A DNA stretch of 45,121 nucleotides from Acetobacteraceae bacterium (GCA_030037175.1 JASHRV010000036.1:1-45121), one strand, 5' to 3'. Counted from the stretch's first letter, positions 34,556 through 43,807 are shown. A program made the numbers and translations. Notes: generated by a model not told the origin, from the sequence alone.

Positions 34556-35474
34556 CGCTGCTTCGCCGCCCACCGAGCCCGCGGCAGCGCTCCGCCGCCA
34601 GCTGATCGCCGCGGGCGCCAAAGCCGGCCTTACCGAGGAGACCCTTGCCTTCTCCCTCAGTGTTCCGGCGCGCCGCCTGGCGCTTGGCCACAATGTCGCG
34701 CAGCCGTTCTACCCCTGCAGCGTCGTCAAGATCTTCTGGCTCGTCGCCTGCCTCGCGCAGATCGAAGAAGGCGCTCTCACCCCGCACCTCGAGCTCGATC
34801 GCGCCCTGCATGACATGATCGCCTGGTCGAGCAACACGGCAACCAACTACGTGATCGACCTGATCAGCGGCACAACCGGGGACACTTTGCTCGAGGCCGA
34901 GGATTTCGCCGCCTGGAGCCAACGGCGGCACTGGGCCAACCGCTATTTCCGCGCGCTCGGATGGCCGGAGATGGCGGCGGTGAATGTCTGTCAGAAGGCA
35001 ATGGACGATGATCGCTATGGCCGTGAACGCCAGTTCCTCGGGCCCGATCGCGGCAACCACAACCGCCTGACCACCGCTTCCGTGGCCAGGCTGCTGGTCG
35101 AGATTTTCGCCGGAGAAACTCTGCCGGCCGCGCTTCGCCGCCGCGCCGCCGGGCTCCTCGCCCGCCCGCACGACCCCGGCTGGGCCGAGGCGCATCCCCA
35201 GGGCCAGGTCCGCGGCTATTTCGGCACCGGCCTGCCCGCCGATGTCCTCCTCTTCTCCAAAGCCGGCTGGACAAGCTGGACCGGCGATGCCGCCGCGAGC
35301 CATCGCCGCCATGATGCCGCCTGGATCGAGGCGCCCGGCATCCCCGGCTTCGCCCTTGTCGTTTTCACCGAAGGGCGGGCAATCAGCGAGGATCTTTCGT
35401 TTCTTCCAGCCGCGGCCGCGGCCGCGCTCGCGCTGGTCCGAGAGAGCTGCTCGGCAGATTTTCAGACTCGGTAA
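34536..35474 (+). CDS. Serine hydrolase, class A beta-lactamase/penicillin-recognising fold
   Basis: SxxK in YPCSVVKIFWLVACLAQ, SSNTATNYVID (SxN-like), SKAGWTSWTG (KTG-like); start overlaps the regulator stop. Confidence 0.78.
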   Translation: MPMAPPDAASPPTEPAAALRRQLIAAGAKAGLTEETLAFSLSVPARRLALGHNVAQPFYPCSVVKIFWLVACLAQIEEGALTPHLELDRALHDMIAWSSNTATNYVIDLISGTTGDTLLEAEDFAAWSQRRHWANRYFRALGWPEMAAVNVCQKAMDDDRYGRERQFLGPDRGNHNRLTTASVARLLVEIFAGETLPAALRRRAAGLLARPHDPGWAEAHPQGQVRGYFGTGLPADVLLFSKAGWTSWTGDAAASHRRHDAAWIEAPGIPGFALVVFTEGRAISEDLSFLPAAAAAALALVRESCSADFQTR

Positions 35475-35530
35475 CAAAACCTTATAGATTCCCGCAGTTT
35501 CCTGGTTCTTTCCTCTCCGGAGGCCCGCGC

Positions 35531-37147
35531 ATGGCTGATTCCGGCATTGCCGCGCCGCAGATCCTGATCGTCGGCGCCGGTCCGACCGGCCTTTCGCTTG
35601 CCATCACCTGCCATCGGTTCGGTGTGCCGGTGCGGCTGATCGATCGTGCGCCGCAGGCGAGCGAGGTTTCCAAGGCGCTCGCGGTCTGGAGCGGGAGCAT
35701 GGAGGCCCTGGCCGCGATGCGCGTGATGCCAGGGTTCCTGGCCGAGGGTGTCCGCCTGCGCGCCGTCTCAGCCGGCCCGCGCGGACGGGCGCGCGTGTCC
35801 ATTCCCATCGGCGCCGGGATCGACAGCCCCTACCCCATCCCGCTCCTCCTGCCGCAGTCGCGCACCGAACGCCTTCTCGGAGCGCGGCTCGCCGAGCTCG
35901 GCGGCACGATCGAGCGCGGCGTCGCGCTTGCCGGCCTCCATCAGAACGAGAACGGCATCACCGCTTCGCTTCGCCATGCCAACGGGCAGGAAGAGACGGT
36001 GCGGCCACGGTTCCTGGTGGGGTGCGACGGTGCGCGCAGCACCGTCCGTCAGGCGCTCGGCCTTTCCTTCGAGGGCTATGCCGAGCCAGGGACGTTCCTC
36101 CTTGCCGATGCGCGCATCGAAGGCCGCCCGCTCGACCCTGCCAGCATCTATATCTGGTGGGGAAGCGAGGGCACGGTCGCGCTCTTCCCGGTCGAGGATG
36201 GCGTCTGGCGCATCATCGCCGCGCGCCGCGGCAACGTCTCCGGGGACGATGGCGCGCCGGCCTCCCTCCCCGAGATCCAGGCCGCGCTCGACCGCAACGG
36301 TCCGGGCGGCCTCAGCCTGCACGACCCGGGTTGGCTCTCGACGTTCCGCATCAACGAGCGGCAGGCCTCGGCCTACTGCATCGGGCGCTGCTTCCTGGCC
36401 GGCGATGCCGCGCACATCCATAGTCCCGCGGGCGGCCAGGGCATGAACACCGGCATCCAGGATGCTGTGAACCTGGGCTGGAAACTCGCCCACTCGGTCC
36501 GCGGCGTCGGTGAGGAGGAGCGGCTGCTCGCGAGCTACGAGGCGGAGCGCCGTCCCGTTGCCCGTGCGGTCATCAGGGAGGCGGCGCAAAAGCTGCACCT
36601 TGCCTTCGGCGCCGGCCTTTTTCCGTCCTTCCTCCGCAACATCGCGCTCCCATTGCTGATGCGCTTTCCCGCCATGCAGCGCCGCGTCCAGATCGACCTC
36701 TCGGAGACCGAGATCGTCTATCGCGGAGGAGGGCTCGTCGCTCTCGGTTCCCCGCCGCACCGGCCGCAGCGGACCGAGGTCGGTACCCGTGCCCGTGACG
36801 CGCGGTTCCGCGATCCGGACACCGGCGAGACCCGCCGCCTCTGGCCGCTGCTCGGCGTACCCCGGCACAGCCTGCTCGTCTTCGGCAAAGCCGTCCTGCC
36901 GGAAGGAATTTGCGCAAGATCAGGACTTTGGCTCCAGATCCTCGATCTCGGCGAGAGCGATTTCGGCGAGCAGGGCGCGGCCGCACGCTATGGCCTCCAA
37001 GGGCCGGGCTGGGTGCTTGTACGCCCCGACCAGGTGGTCGCCGCGCGCAGCGACGGAGCGGGCTTGGCCGGACTCACCGCCTATGTGGCGCGCGTCCTCG
37101 AGCCGCCCGCCGCGCCCGAGATTCTCCCCACCCTTCACGCCGCTTAG
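35531..37147 (+). CDS. FAD-dependent aromatic-ring monooxygenase (PheA/TfdB family)
   Basis: ILIVGAGPTGLSLAITCHRFGVPVRLIDRA, VGCDGARSTVRQALG, GRCFLAGDAAHIHSPAGGQGMNTGIQDAVNLGWKLA. Confidence 0.9.
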   Translation: MADSGIAAPQILIVGAGPTGLSLAITCHRFGVPVRLIDRAPQASEVSKALAVWSGSMEALAAMRVMPGFLAEGVRLRAVSAGPRGRARVSIPIGAGIDSPYPIPLLLPQSRTERLLGARLAELGGTIERGVALAGLHQNENGITASLRHANGQEETVRPRFLVGCDGARSTVRQALGLSFEGYAEPGTFLLADARIEGRPLDPASIYIWWGSEGTVALFPVEDGVWRIIAARRGNVSGDDGAPASLPEIQAALDRNGPGGLSLHDPGWLSTFRINERQASAYCIGRCFLAGDAAHIHSPAGGQGMNTGIQDAVNLGWKLAHSVRGVGEEERLLASYEAERRPVARAVIREAAQKLHLAFGAGLFPSFLRNIALPLLMRFPAMQRRVQIDLSETEIVYRGGGLVALGSPPHRPQRTEVGTRARDARFRDPDTGETRRLWPLLGVPRHSLLVFGKAVLPEGICARSGLWLQILDLGESDFGEQGAAARYGLQGPGWVLVRPDQVVAARSDGAGLAGLTAYVARVLEPPAAPEILPTLHAA

Positions 37148-37247
37148 AGCGGTTTCCGTTCGCCCCGGCTCACGGGAAGCACTCCCGCTCTTTGTCTTGC
37201 CGAGCAGATTCACGCGATCAGCCGATTCCGTCTGATCGTAATCTGCT
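37148..37247. repeat. RIME-like palindromic intergenic mosaic between convergent genes
   Basis: AGCGGTTTCCGTTCG…GAAGCACTCCCGCTCTTTGTCTTGCCGAGCAGATTCACGCGATCAGCCGATTCCGTCTGATCGTAATCTGCT: AGCAGATT…AATCTGCT arms. Confidence 0.7.
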
Positions 37248-38357
37248 TTAAGCACCAAGCAGGCGCGCAAGATCCGCCGCTTTCTCCATATGGGCCATGT
37301 GGCCGGCGTCCTCGAAGATGCTGACGCGCACATGCGCCGGCAGTCCCTCGGCATGCGTCGCCGGGATGATCTGATCCTGCCGGCCCCAAACAATCTGTGC
37401 CGGCCGTGCCGGATCGTCGAGCACGTGGCGGAACGAGCCGGCCTGACGGCCCTCGGGCATGTTGGCGGCGGCAATCGCGGTGAGCGCCGCCGCGACGCCG
37501 TCGAGCCGCTTGTAGCGCAGCACGCCCTCGATCATTTCGCGGGTGATCAGGCTTTCACCGCCGGCAAAAAGCGTTGCGAGCAGGGCGGCGAGTTCGCGCG
37601 GCCGCCGGGCCTTGATGAAGCCCGCGATATAGTCCGCGTTGATCTCCGGCCCGAGCCCCGCCGGCGAGACGAGGGTGAGTGCCGAGACCCGCTCGGGCTC
37701 CCGTTCGGCAAGCGCAAGCGCGACCGCGCCGCCCAGCGAGTGGCCGAGCAGATGGGCGAGCTGCATGCCGCGCGCGCTCATCACCGCGCCGACCACCGCT
37801 GCAAGCGCGGCGGCGTCGGCTCCCGGCAGTGTCTTGGTCGAGCCGCCATGGCCCGGCAGGTCGAGCGAAAGAGTACGGTAGCAGGCGGCAAGCAGCGGCT
37901 GGAGGAGAAAAAAGGTGAGAAAATCGCCACCAAAGCCGTGGATGAGGACGAGCGGCGGCCCCTCCTCCGGGCCGCTTTCCAGCACCTGGATCGGACCGAA
38001 CTTCGTCTGGACCCGCTCGGGCTCAGGCGCGGCCGGCGCCTCGGCCGCAGACGCGGCCGCAAAACGCTCCCGCCACGCCGCAACGAATGCGTCGATCTCA
38101 GCCTCCCCGGCGGCCGGGTCGGCGAGCACGCCGATCAGCGCACCCACCGGCACGGTTTCGCCCGGCTCGACCACCTTGCGCCGCAGCGTCCCTGCCGCCG
38201 GGCTCTCATAGGCAGCGGTGATCTTGGGCGTCTCGATGTCCGCGATCTCTTCGCCGGCCACGACCACCTCGCCCTCTTGCCTGTGCCACGCCGCCACCTG
38301 GCCCTCGGTCATGGCCAGGCCGAGCTTTGGCATCGTCAGCGCCGCGAGCTCCGCCAT
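37248..38357 (-). CDS. acoC: Acetoin dehydrogenase E2-like: lipoyl domain plus alpha/beta hydrolase (AcoC type)
   Basis: MAELAALTMPKLGLAMTEGQVAAWHRQEGEVVVAGEEIADIETPKITAAYESPAAG then LVLIHGFGGDFLTFF…LLGHSLGGAVALALAEREPERVSAL. Confidence 0.88.
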   Translation of the reverse strand: MAELAALTMPKLGLAMTEGQVAAWHRQEGEVVVAGEEIADIETPKITAAYESPAAGTLRRKVVEPGETVPVGALIGVLADPAAGEAEIDAFVAAWRERFAAASAAEAPAAPEPERVQTKFGPIQVLESGPEEGPPLVLIHGFGGDFLTFFLLQPLLAACYRTLSLDLPGHGGSTKTLPGADAAALAAVVGAVMSARGMQLAHLLGHSLGGAVALALAEREPERVSALTLVSPAGLGPEINADYIAGFIKARRPRELAALLATLFAGGESLITREMIEGVLRYKRLDGVAAALTAIAAANMPEGRQAGSFRHVLDDPARPAQIVWGRQDQIIPATHAEGLPAHVRVSIFEDAGHMAHMEKAADLARLLGA

Positions 38358-38374
38358 CGTTCGTCCTCCCGGCC

Positions 38375-39397
38375 TCAGGCCGCCCGGGCCTGCACGCGCA
38401 TTACGGAGCGCACCGCAGCCGCGATCTTCTCGGGCGAGGGCAGAAACTCATCCTCGAGGGAGGGTGAGAACGGCACCGGCACGTGCGGCGGCGAAACCAT
38501 GCGGATGGGCGCCTTCAGGGCATCGAAGGCCTGCTCGGCAACCTGCGCGGAGATGTCGGTCGCCATGTTGCAGCGGGGGCTCGCCTCGTCAATGACGACC
38601 AGCCGTCCGGTCTCGCGCACGCTCTCCAGGATCGAGACGAGATCGAGGGGCGACGTGGTCCGCGGGTCGAGAACCGTGCAATCCACGCCTTCCTTTGCCA
38701 GCGAATCCGAGGCCTGAACGGCGAACTTCACCATCCGCCCGAGCGCGACGATGGTCACGTCCTCGCCCTCCCGCAAAAAATTGGCCTCCCCGAAGGGGAT
38801 CACATAGGGCTCGTCCGGCACCTCCTCCTCGTCATCGTACATCACCTTGTGCTCGAAGAAGATCACGGGATCGTCGTCGCGGATGGCCTGGATCATCAGG
38901 CCCTTCGCCTCATAGGGCGAGGACGGGATCGCGACCTTGAGTCCGGGGATATGGGTGAAGATCGGGTAGAGGCACTGGCTGTGCTGGCTGGCGGCGCGAA
39001 AGCCGGCGCCGTACATGGTCCGGATCACCAGCGGCGTCGTCGCCTTGCCGCCGAACATGTAACGAAACTTGGCGGCCTGATTGAAGATCTGGTCGAAGCA
39101 GACGCCCATGAAATCGACGAACATGAGATCGGCGACGGGGCGCAGCCCGGTCGCGGCGGCGCCCGCGGCGGCGCCGATGAAGGCGGACTCGGTGATCGGC
39201 GTATCGAGGACACGCTCGCGCCCGAAGCGCGGCATCAGGCCTTTGGTCACACCGAGCGGCCCGCCCCAGGCATCATCCTCGCCGGGCGCGCCCGCGCCCC
39301 CGGCAACGTCCTCGCCCATCAGCACGACCCTCGAGTCTCGTTCCATCTCCTGGCGGAGCGCCTCGTTGATCGCCTGGCGGAAGGATTTTTTTCCCAT
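38375..39397 (-). CDS. acoB: 2-oxoacid/acetoin dehydrogenase E1 beta
   Basis: MGKKSFRQAINEALRQEMERDSRVVLMGEDVAGG…TPITESAFIGAAAGAAATGLRPVADLMFVDFM…EGVDCTVLDPRTTSPLD. Confidence 0.92.
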   Translation of the reverse strand: MGKKSFRQAINEALRQEMERDSRVVLMGEDVAGGAGAPGEDDAWGGPLGVTKGLMPRFGRERVLDTPITESAFIGAAAGAAATGLRPVADLMFVDFMGVCFDQIFNQAAKFRYMFGGKATTPLVIRTMYGAGFRAASQHSQCLYPIFTHIPGLKVAIPSSPYEAKGLMIQAIRDDDPVIFFEHKVMYDDEEEVPDEPYVIPFGEANFLREGEDVTIVALGRMVKFAVQASDSLAKEGVDCTVLDPRTTSPLDLVSILESVRETGRLVVIDEASPRCNMATDISAQVAEQAFDALKAPIRMVSPPHVPVPFSPSLEDEFLPSPEKIAAAVRSVMRVQARAA

Positions 39398-39408
39398 CTT
39401 CTTCCTCC

Positions 39409-40374
39409 TCAATAGGCGGCGTAAACGTCGGTGAGCAGCTCCGCAGGCGGCGGATAAGGTGCCGCCTTGGCCTCCGCCACCGCGTCTTCGATCAGCTCCG
39501 CCGTCTCGCGGTCCACTTCGTCGAGAGCCTCGGCCTCGAGCAGGCCGCCCTCGGTGACGCGGCGACGAAAGAGGAGAAGGCAATCGCGCTCGGCGCGAAG
39601 CTTCGCCACCTCGTCGGCCGCGCGATAGGTCATCGCATCGCCCTCGAAATGACCGAAGAAGCGCTCCAGCTTCACGTGCAGGAGCGATGGCCCCTGTCCG
39701 GCCCGCGCCCGCTCGATCGCCTCTGCCGCCGCTGCATGCATGGCGAAGAAATCATGCCCGTCCACCCGCACGCCGGGCATCCCATAACCCTCGGCGCGCT
39801 TCACCGCATCCCCGCCGACCGACCAGGAGGAGGATGTGGACTCCGCGTAACCGTTATCCTCGATGACGAAGACGGCCGGAAGCTTCCAGACCGAAGCCAG
39901 GTTCATGGACTCGGCGGTCGTGCCCTGGTTCGAGCCGCCGTCGCCGCAGAAGGCAATGCCGACGCCGCCGGTCTTGAGCGTTTTCGCGGTCAGGGCGGCG
40001 CCGCAGACCAGGGGCGGGCCGCCGCCGACGATGCCGTTGGCGCCAAGCATGCCCTTGGCGATATCGGCGATGTGCATCGAGCCACCCTTGCCCGCGCAAA
40101 GCCCGTCCTTGCGGCCGTAAATCTCGTGCATCATCGCCTTCACGTCGCAGCCCTTGGCGATGCAATGGCCATGGCCGCGATGGGTGGAGGCGATCACGTC
40201 GCGCTCGGTGAGGTGGAGGCATATGCCCACCGCGGAGGCCTCTTCACCGGCATAGAGGTGGACGAAGCCGGGAATGCCGCCGGCCGCAAACTCGGTATGA
40301 ACCCGCTCCTCGAAGGCGCGGATGGTACGCATCTGACGATAGGCGCGCAGCATTTCATCGCGGTTGAGTTGCAT
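39409..40374 (-). CDS. acoA: 2-oxoacid/acetoin dehydrogenase E1 alpha
   Basis: MQLNRDEMLRAYRQMRTIRAFEERVHTEF…STHRGHGHCIAKG…GKGGSMHIAD…FCGDGGSNQGTTAESMNLA (TPP motif). Confidence 0.93.
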   Translation of the reverse strand: MQLNRDEMLRAYRQMRTIRAFEERVHTEFAAGGIPGFVHLYAGEEASAVGICLHLTERDVIASTHRGHGHCIAKGCDVKAMMHEIYGRKDGLCAGKGGSMHIADIAKGMLGANGIVGGGPPLVCGAALTAKTLKTGGVGIAFCGDGGSNQGTTAESMNLASVWKLPAVFVIEDNGYAESTSSSWSVGGDAVKRAEGYGMPGVRVDGHDFFAMHAAAAEAIERARAGQGPSLLHVKLERFFGHFEGDAMTYRAADEVAKLRAERDCLLLFRRRVTEGGLLEAEALDEVDRETAELIEDAVAEAKAAPYPPPAELLTDVYAAY

Positions 40375-40539
40375 GGGCGTCTCCTCGCTTCTTCCCGTGG
40401 CCGCGTTTGGGCGGAGGATAGACGATCCCGGCCGGCCCACGCCAGCCATGGGCTCCGCCCCGATACCCGGGGCTGGGATCCTGAAACCTCAAACCAGAAT
40501 TCGTGCCGCGGAGTCCCAGGACGCCGGCGAAAGCAGCCA

Positions 40540-40640
40540 TCATGAGGGCCGTTCTCTTTTGAAAAAGAGAACCAGAAAACTTTTATCCGTTCGCTGATTC
40601 CCTCGTTCGGAGTCCCGAGCTGGCGCCGGGTCCGGAAGAA
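40540..40640 (+). repeat. Dispersed three-hairpin intergenic repeat, copy D (3'-degenerate)
   Basis: GTTCTCTTTTGAAAAAGAGAACCAGAAAACTTTTATCCG…CGTTCGGAGTCCCGAGCTGGCGCCGGGTCCGGAAGAA, then diverges. Confidence 0.88.
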
Positions 40641-40793
40641 TGGGGAAAACGCTGTCCCTGAGAAAACATGCGCCAGGCGCATGAGCGCATGACCGCCGTC
40701 ACCGCATTCGCCCCGCTCCGGACTCACCATCTGTCGTCGCAGACAGGACATGCGTGATCACACGCCGTGTCGCGAGATTCGAAGGGCAGAACG

Positions 40794-41078
40794 ATGGATA
40801 CGAGGAGGCGGCTGCGGCGCTGCGCAGCGGTCGTCATGATGTCGCTCGCGCTATCCGGCTGCGCAAATTTTCCGCCGGGCGGCTATGGCGGGATGGACTA
40901 TGCACCGCTCGATGGATGGTATGGCTGGTATGCCGGTCCCGGCGAATTCGCCGGCCGATACCGGCACAATGGCTGGGGCTGGTACCATGGCTCGGCCGCC
41001 GGGCACGCCGGCTTCAGCAGGGGCTTTGGCGGGCGCGGAGGTTTCGGCGGGCATGGCGGCGGCCACGGCGGGCGTTGA
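40794..41078 (+). CDS. Small Gly/aromatic-rich putative lipoprotein
   Basis: MDTRRRLRRCAAVVMMSLALSGC lipobox, then NFPPGGYGGMDYAPLDGWYGWYAGPGEFAGRYRHNGWGWYHGS…GFGGRGGFGGHGGGHGGR. Confidence 0.65.
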   Translation: MDTRRRLRRCAAVVMMSLALSGCANFPPGGYGGMDYAPLDGWYGWYAGPGEFAGRYRHNGWGWYHGSAAGHAGFSRGFGGRGGFGGHGGGHGGR

Positions 41079-41278
41079 TTAGGTCCGCCCCCGCGTGCGC
41101 GTGCCCGCCAATCATTCCAGGCCTCATGCATTGCCGACAGAAATCCTTCGATCTCATGCATCGAGCGAATGGTCGAATGACGCGCCGCACAATACCAGAC
41201 GGCATGTCGCTCACCAATCTCCTGATTGACTGAAAGAGCAGGCGTTGTGCCTGTCTCGACAAAGAAGGACTTGTCTCG

Positions 41279-41566
41279 ATGAAAACGTTCTTCGGTGCAG
41301 CGCTCAGTGCGCTTCTATTGTCGGCACCAATGGTTGCCTCCGCTGCCACGATCCAGCATCCCGTGCGCCTGGCAGAGTCTGGCGCCGCCGCCGATCCGTC
41401 TCCCGCGCCTCTCTCCTTCGCTGTTCGTGCTGCGCCATGGACCAGCACGCTCGACTATCAGGACGGCATCCATCTGCGCCCGAGCGTCGGGCTCAGCACC
41501 AATCCGAACATCGTCCCGATGGACAGCACGATGGCGCTGGTCAACCAGACCGGCGGCGAGCGCTGA
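41279..41566 (+). CDS. Small secreted protein of unknown function
   Basis: MKTFFGAALSALLLSAPMVASAA signal peptide, 95 aa total; followed by a strong hairpin at 41626. Confidence 0.6.
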   Translation: MKTFFGAALSALLLSAPMVASAATIQHPVRLAESGAAADPSPAPLSFAVRAAPWTSTLDYQDGIHLRPSVGLSTNPNIVPMDSTMALVNQTGGER

Positions 41567-41625
41567 ATTGATAGCTCCGACGAACCAGAATCAAGTTCAC
41601 TCGTCGCATCACCTGTAAGGGCAGC

Positions 41626-41652
41626 GAAGCGCGGGCTCAATGCCCGCGCTTC
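41626..41652 (+). terminator. Strong GC-rich hairpin downstream of the small secreted gene
   Basis: GAAGCGCGGGC-TCAAT-GCCCGCGCTTC: perfect 11-bp stem, no clear U tract. Confidence 0.7.
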
Positions 41653-41656
41653 GTGC

Positions 41657-41698
41657 CTCTTGGCGCGCCCCTCTTGACGCGCCCCTCTTGACACGCCG
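41657..41698. repeat. 14-bp tandem repeat, three units
   Basis: CTCTTGGCGCGCCC / CTCTTGACGCGCCC / CTCTTGACACGCCG. Confidence 0.85.
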
Positions 41699-41730
41699 TA
41701 CTTTCGCCGCGTCCTTCATTCACCCAAGAC

Positions 41731-42011
41731 TCATCGGACGATGAAATATCCGGCCATATAGCCGTTCTGGCCTGGCCCATAAGGGCTCTCGGACATTGCC
41801 CAATGTCCGTTGGAGCCGTCGCACGGAATCGTGCAGTGCCACCGGAAAAGCCCGGTCCGCGTCGGCGTGAACGTCACTTCCGTGATGGTCGGGCGGACAC
41901 CGTTCTCCGCCTCGTCATCGGCCCCACCCGCGCCGAGCTTCACGCTCGCGTCGGTCGCGACGCGCCGGCCCACACCGCCGCGCAAAGATGCGCTCGGCTC
42001 AGCGCGCTATA
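41731..42011 (-). pseudogene. Probable cupredoxin C-terminal remnant
   Basis: ITEVTFTPTRTGLFRWHCTIPCDGSNGHWAMSESPYGPGQNGYMAGYFIVR has type-1-copper-like Cys/His/Met spacing, but the N-terminal half is missing and an in-frame TAG lies just upstream. Confidence 0.45.
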
Positions 42012-42050
42012 CGAACATGTCGCTTGCATCGCCCGCGGAAGCAGCCACGC

Positions 42051-42467
42051 TCAGCCGGCATCTCCCCAGACATCATCAGGAAGATTGACGACGATCGGGT
42101 CCGGCGTGCTTCGAACGACCACCCAGCGAAACGGCTCCGTCGCCGAAACATTGATCTCCATATGCGGCAGCCACGCCGGCACATGGAGAAAATCACCCAC
42201 CCGCGCCGTGGCGCTGAACTCCCCATGTTCGCCCCACCGCACCAGACACGCGCCCGCCAGCACATAGGCAATCGTGTCCTGTTCTCCGTGGTGGTGAATG
42301 CCGGTTTTCGCCCCGGGCTCGACGACGAACAGCCCGCCCCAGATCGGCGCCTCGATCCCCTGGCTCGCGGAGATCGCAGCCAACCGCTCCGATCCCGGCG
42401 TCTGCGAGGTTTCCCGGTCGAATGCGGCCGGCGTGACGATGCTGATGCTGGGGCTGATGCGACTCAT
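42051..42467 (-). CDS. Cupin domain protein
   Basis: GLFVVEPGAKTGIHHHGEQDTIAYVLAGACLVRWGE…RVGDFLHVPAWLPHMEIN. Confidence 0.85.
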   Translation of the reverse strand: MSRISPSISIVTPAAFDRETSQTPGSERLAAISASQGIEAPIWGGLFVVEPGAKTGIHHHGEQDTIAYVLAGACLVRWGEHGEFSATARVGDFLHVPAWLPHMEINVSATEPFRWVVVRSTPDPIVVNLPDDVWGDAG

Positions 42468-42703
42468 GTCGTGGCAAATGGACGGCCTCGTCTGCCGCGC
42501 AACCGCCGGCGAACGCCATGCGCCCATGTCTGCGTTCGATGACATCCGCCCTTGTCCGCGTGGCGCACGCGCATGACCGCATCGGCAACGCTCCGATCGG
42601 ATGCATATCTGCCGTGCCTTCGCCGCCCATATGCGAAACCCGACAGCGATCTACCTCCATGTTGCCGGAAGGTCGCCCGACCCGCCCGGCCGGGAGGCAT
42701 GTG

Positions 42704-43807
42704 ATGGATGGAACGCAGTTCGTCGGCCCGGCCGGGCCCGACGAAGACATTACCACGCCCGCGCGACGCCGCGTCTGGTCGCTGCGCCGGGTGCTGAGCG
42801 CTCTCGCCGCGCTCCTCGTCCTCGCCGGGCTCGTTCTCTACGGCCGCTATTACTGGACCACGGGGCGCTTTCTCGTCACGACCGACGATGCGACCATCCA
42901 GGCGCACTCCGTCATCATCAGCCCCAGAGTCTCAGGCTATATCAGCGCCGTTCTCGTGAACGACAACCAGCACGTCTCCGCCGGTGAGGTGCTCGCGCGA
43001 ATCGACGACCGGCTTCACCGCGCCGCGTTCGCGCAAGCGCGCGCGAACGTAGCCGCCGCGCAGGCCAGCATCGCCAATCTCCGGCAGGAGATCGCCCAGC
43101 AAATTCTCGCCGTGGGCGAAGCGCGCGCCGCCGTGGCCGCAGACCGCGCGGCCCTCACCTACTCAGAACAAGAATACGGACGCTACGCCCAGCTGGCGAG
43201 CACCGGCGCAGGCCCCCGCGCAGAATCCCAACAATGGCAGGCCAATGTTCGTGAGAGGCAGGCCGCGCTGATGCACGACACGGCGGCCGTCGGCGTCGCC
43301 GAAAAGCAGATCGATGTCCTCGGCACCGCGCTCGCCAAGGCGAAAGCAACCCTCGCCGAGCAGCAGGCGATCGCGCAGCAGGCCCGGATCAATCTCGGCT
43401 ACACCACGATCACGGCACCCGTCAGCGGAACCGTCGGCGACCGCACGCTCCGCCTCGGGGAATATGTGCAGGCCGGCACGCAGCTGATGGCCGTGGTCCC
43501 GCTTTCCCGCGTCTACGTCACGGCAAATTACGAGGAGACCCAGCTCACCAACGTCCGTCCCGGCCAGCCCGTCAGCATCTCGGTCGATATGTTTCCCGAC
43601 GCAACGGTGCATGGCGTCGTCAACAGCATCGCTCCGGCGAGCGGCGAGGAATTCGCCCTCCTTCCACCCGACAACGCCACCGGCAACTACACCAAGATCG
43701 TCCAGCGCATCCCGGTGAAAATCACGCTCGACCCTCACGACCCGCTCCTCGGCCGCCTCCTCCCGGGCATGTCGGTCGAGCCCACGATCGACACGCACCA
43801 TGGCTGA
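42704..43807 (+). CDS. emrA: HlyD/EmrA-family membrane fusion protein
   Basis: Single TM then FLVTTDDATIQAHSVIISPRVSGYISAVLVNDNQHVSAGEVLARID…INLGYTTITAPVSGTVGDRTLRLGEYVQAGTQLMAVVP. Confidence 0.92.
   Translation: MDGTQFVGPAGPDEDITTPARRRVWSLRRVLSALAALLVLAGLVLYGRYYWTTGRFLVTTDDATIQAHSVIISPRVSGYISAVLVNDNQHVSAGEVLARIDDRLHRAAFAQARANVAAAQASIANLRQEIAQQILAVGEARAAVAADRAALTYSEQEYGRYAQLASTGAGPRAESQQWQANVRERQAALMHDTAAVGVAEKQIDVLGTALAKAKATLAEQQAIAQQARINLGYTTITAPVSGTVGDRTLRLGEYVQAGTQLMAVVPLSRVYVTANYEETQLTNVRPGQPVSISVDMFPDATVHGVVNSIAPASGEEFALLPPDNATGNYTKIVQRIPVKITLDPHDPLLGRLLPGMSVEPTIDTHHG

Noticed and set aside
42518-42703. N-terminal extension of the EmrA-like ORF
   Set aside because: Extension is Cys/Arg/Pro-rich and lacks family features; the ATG at 42704 gives a standard cytoplasmic tail and TM.
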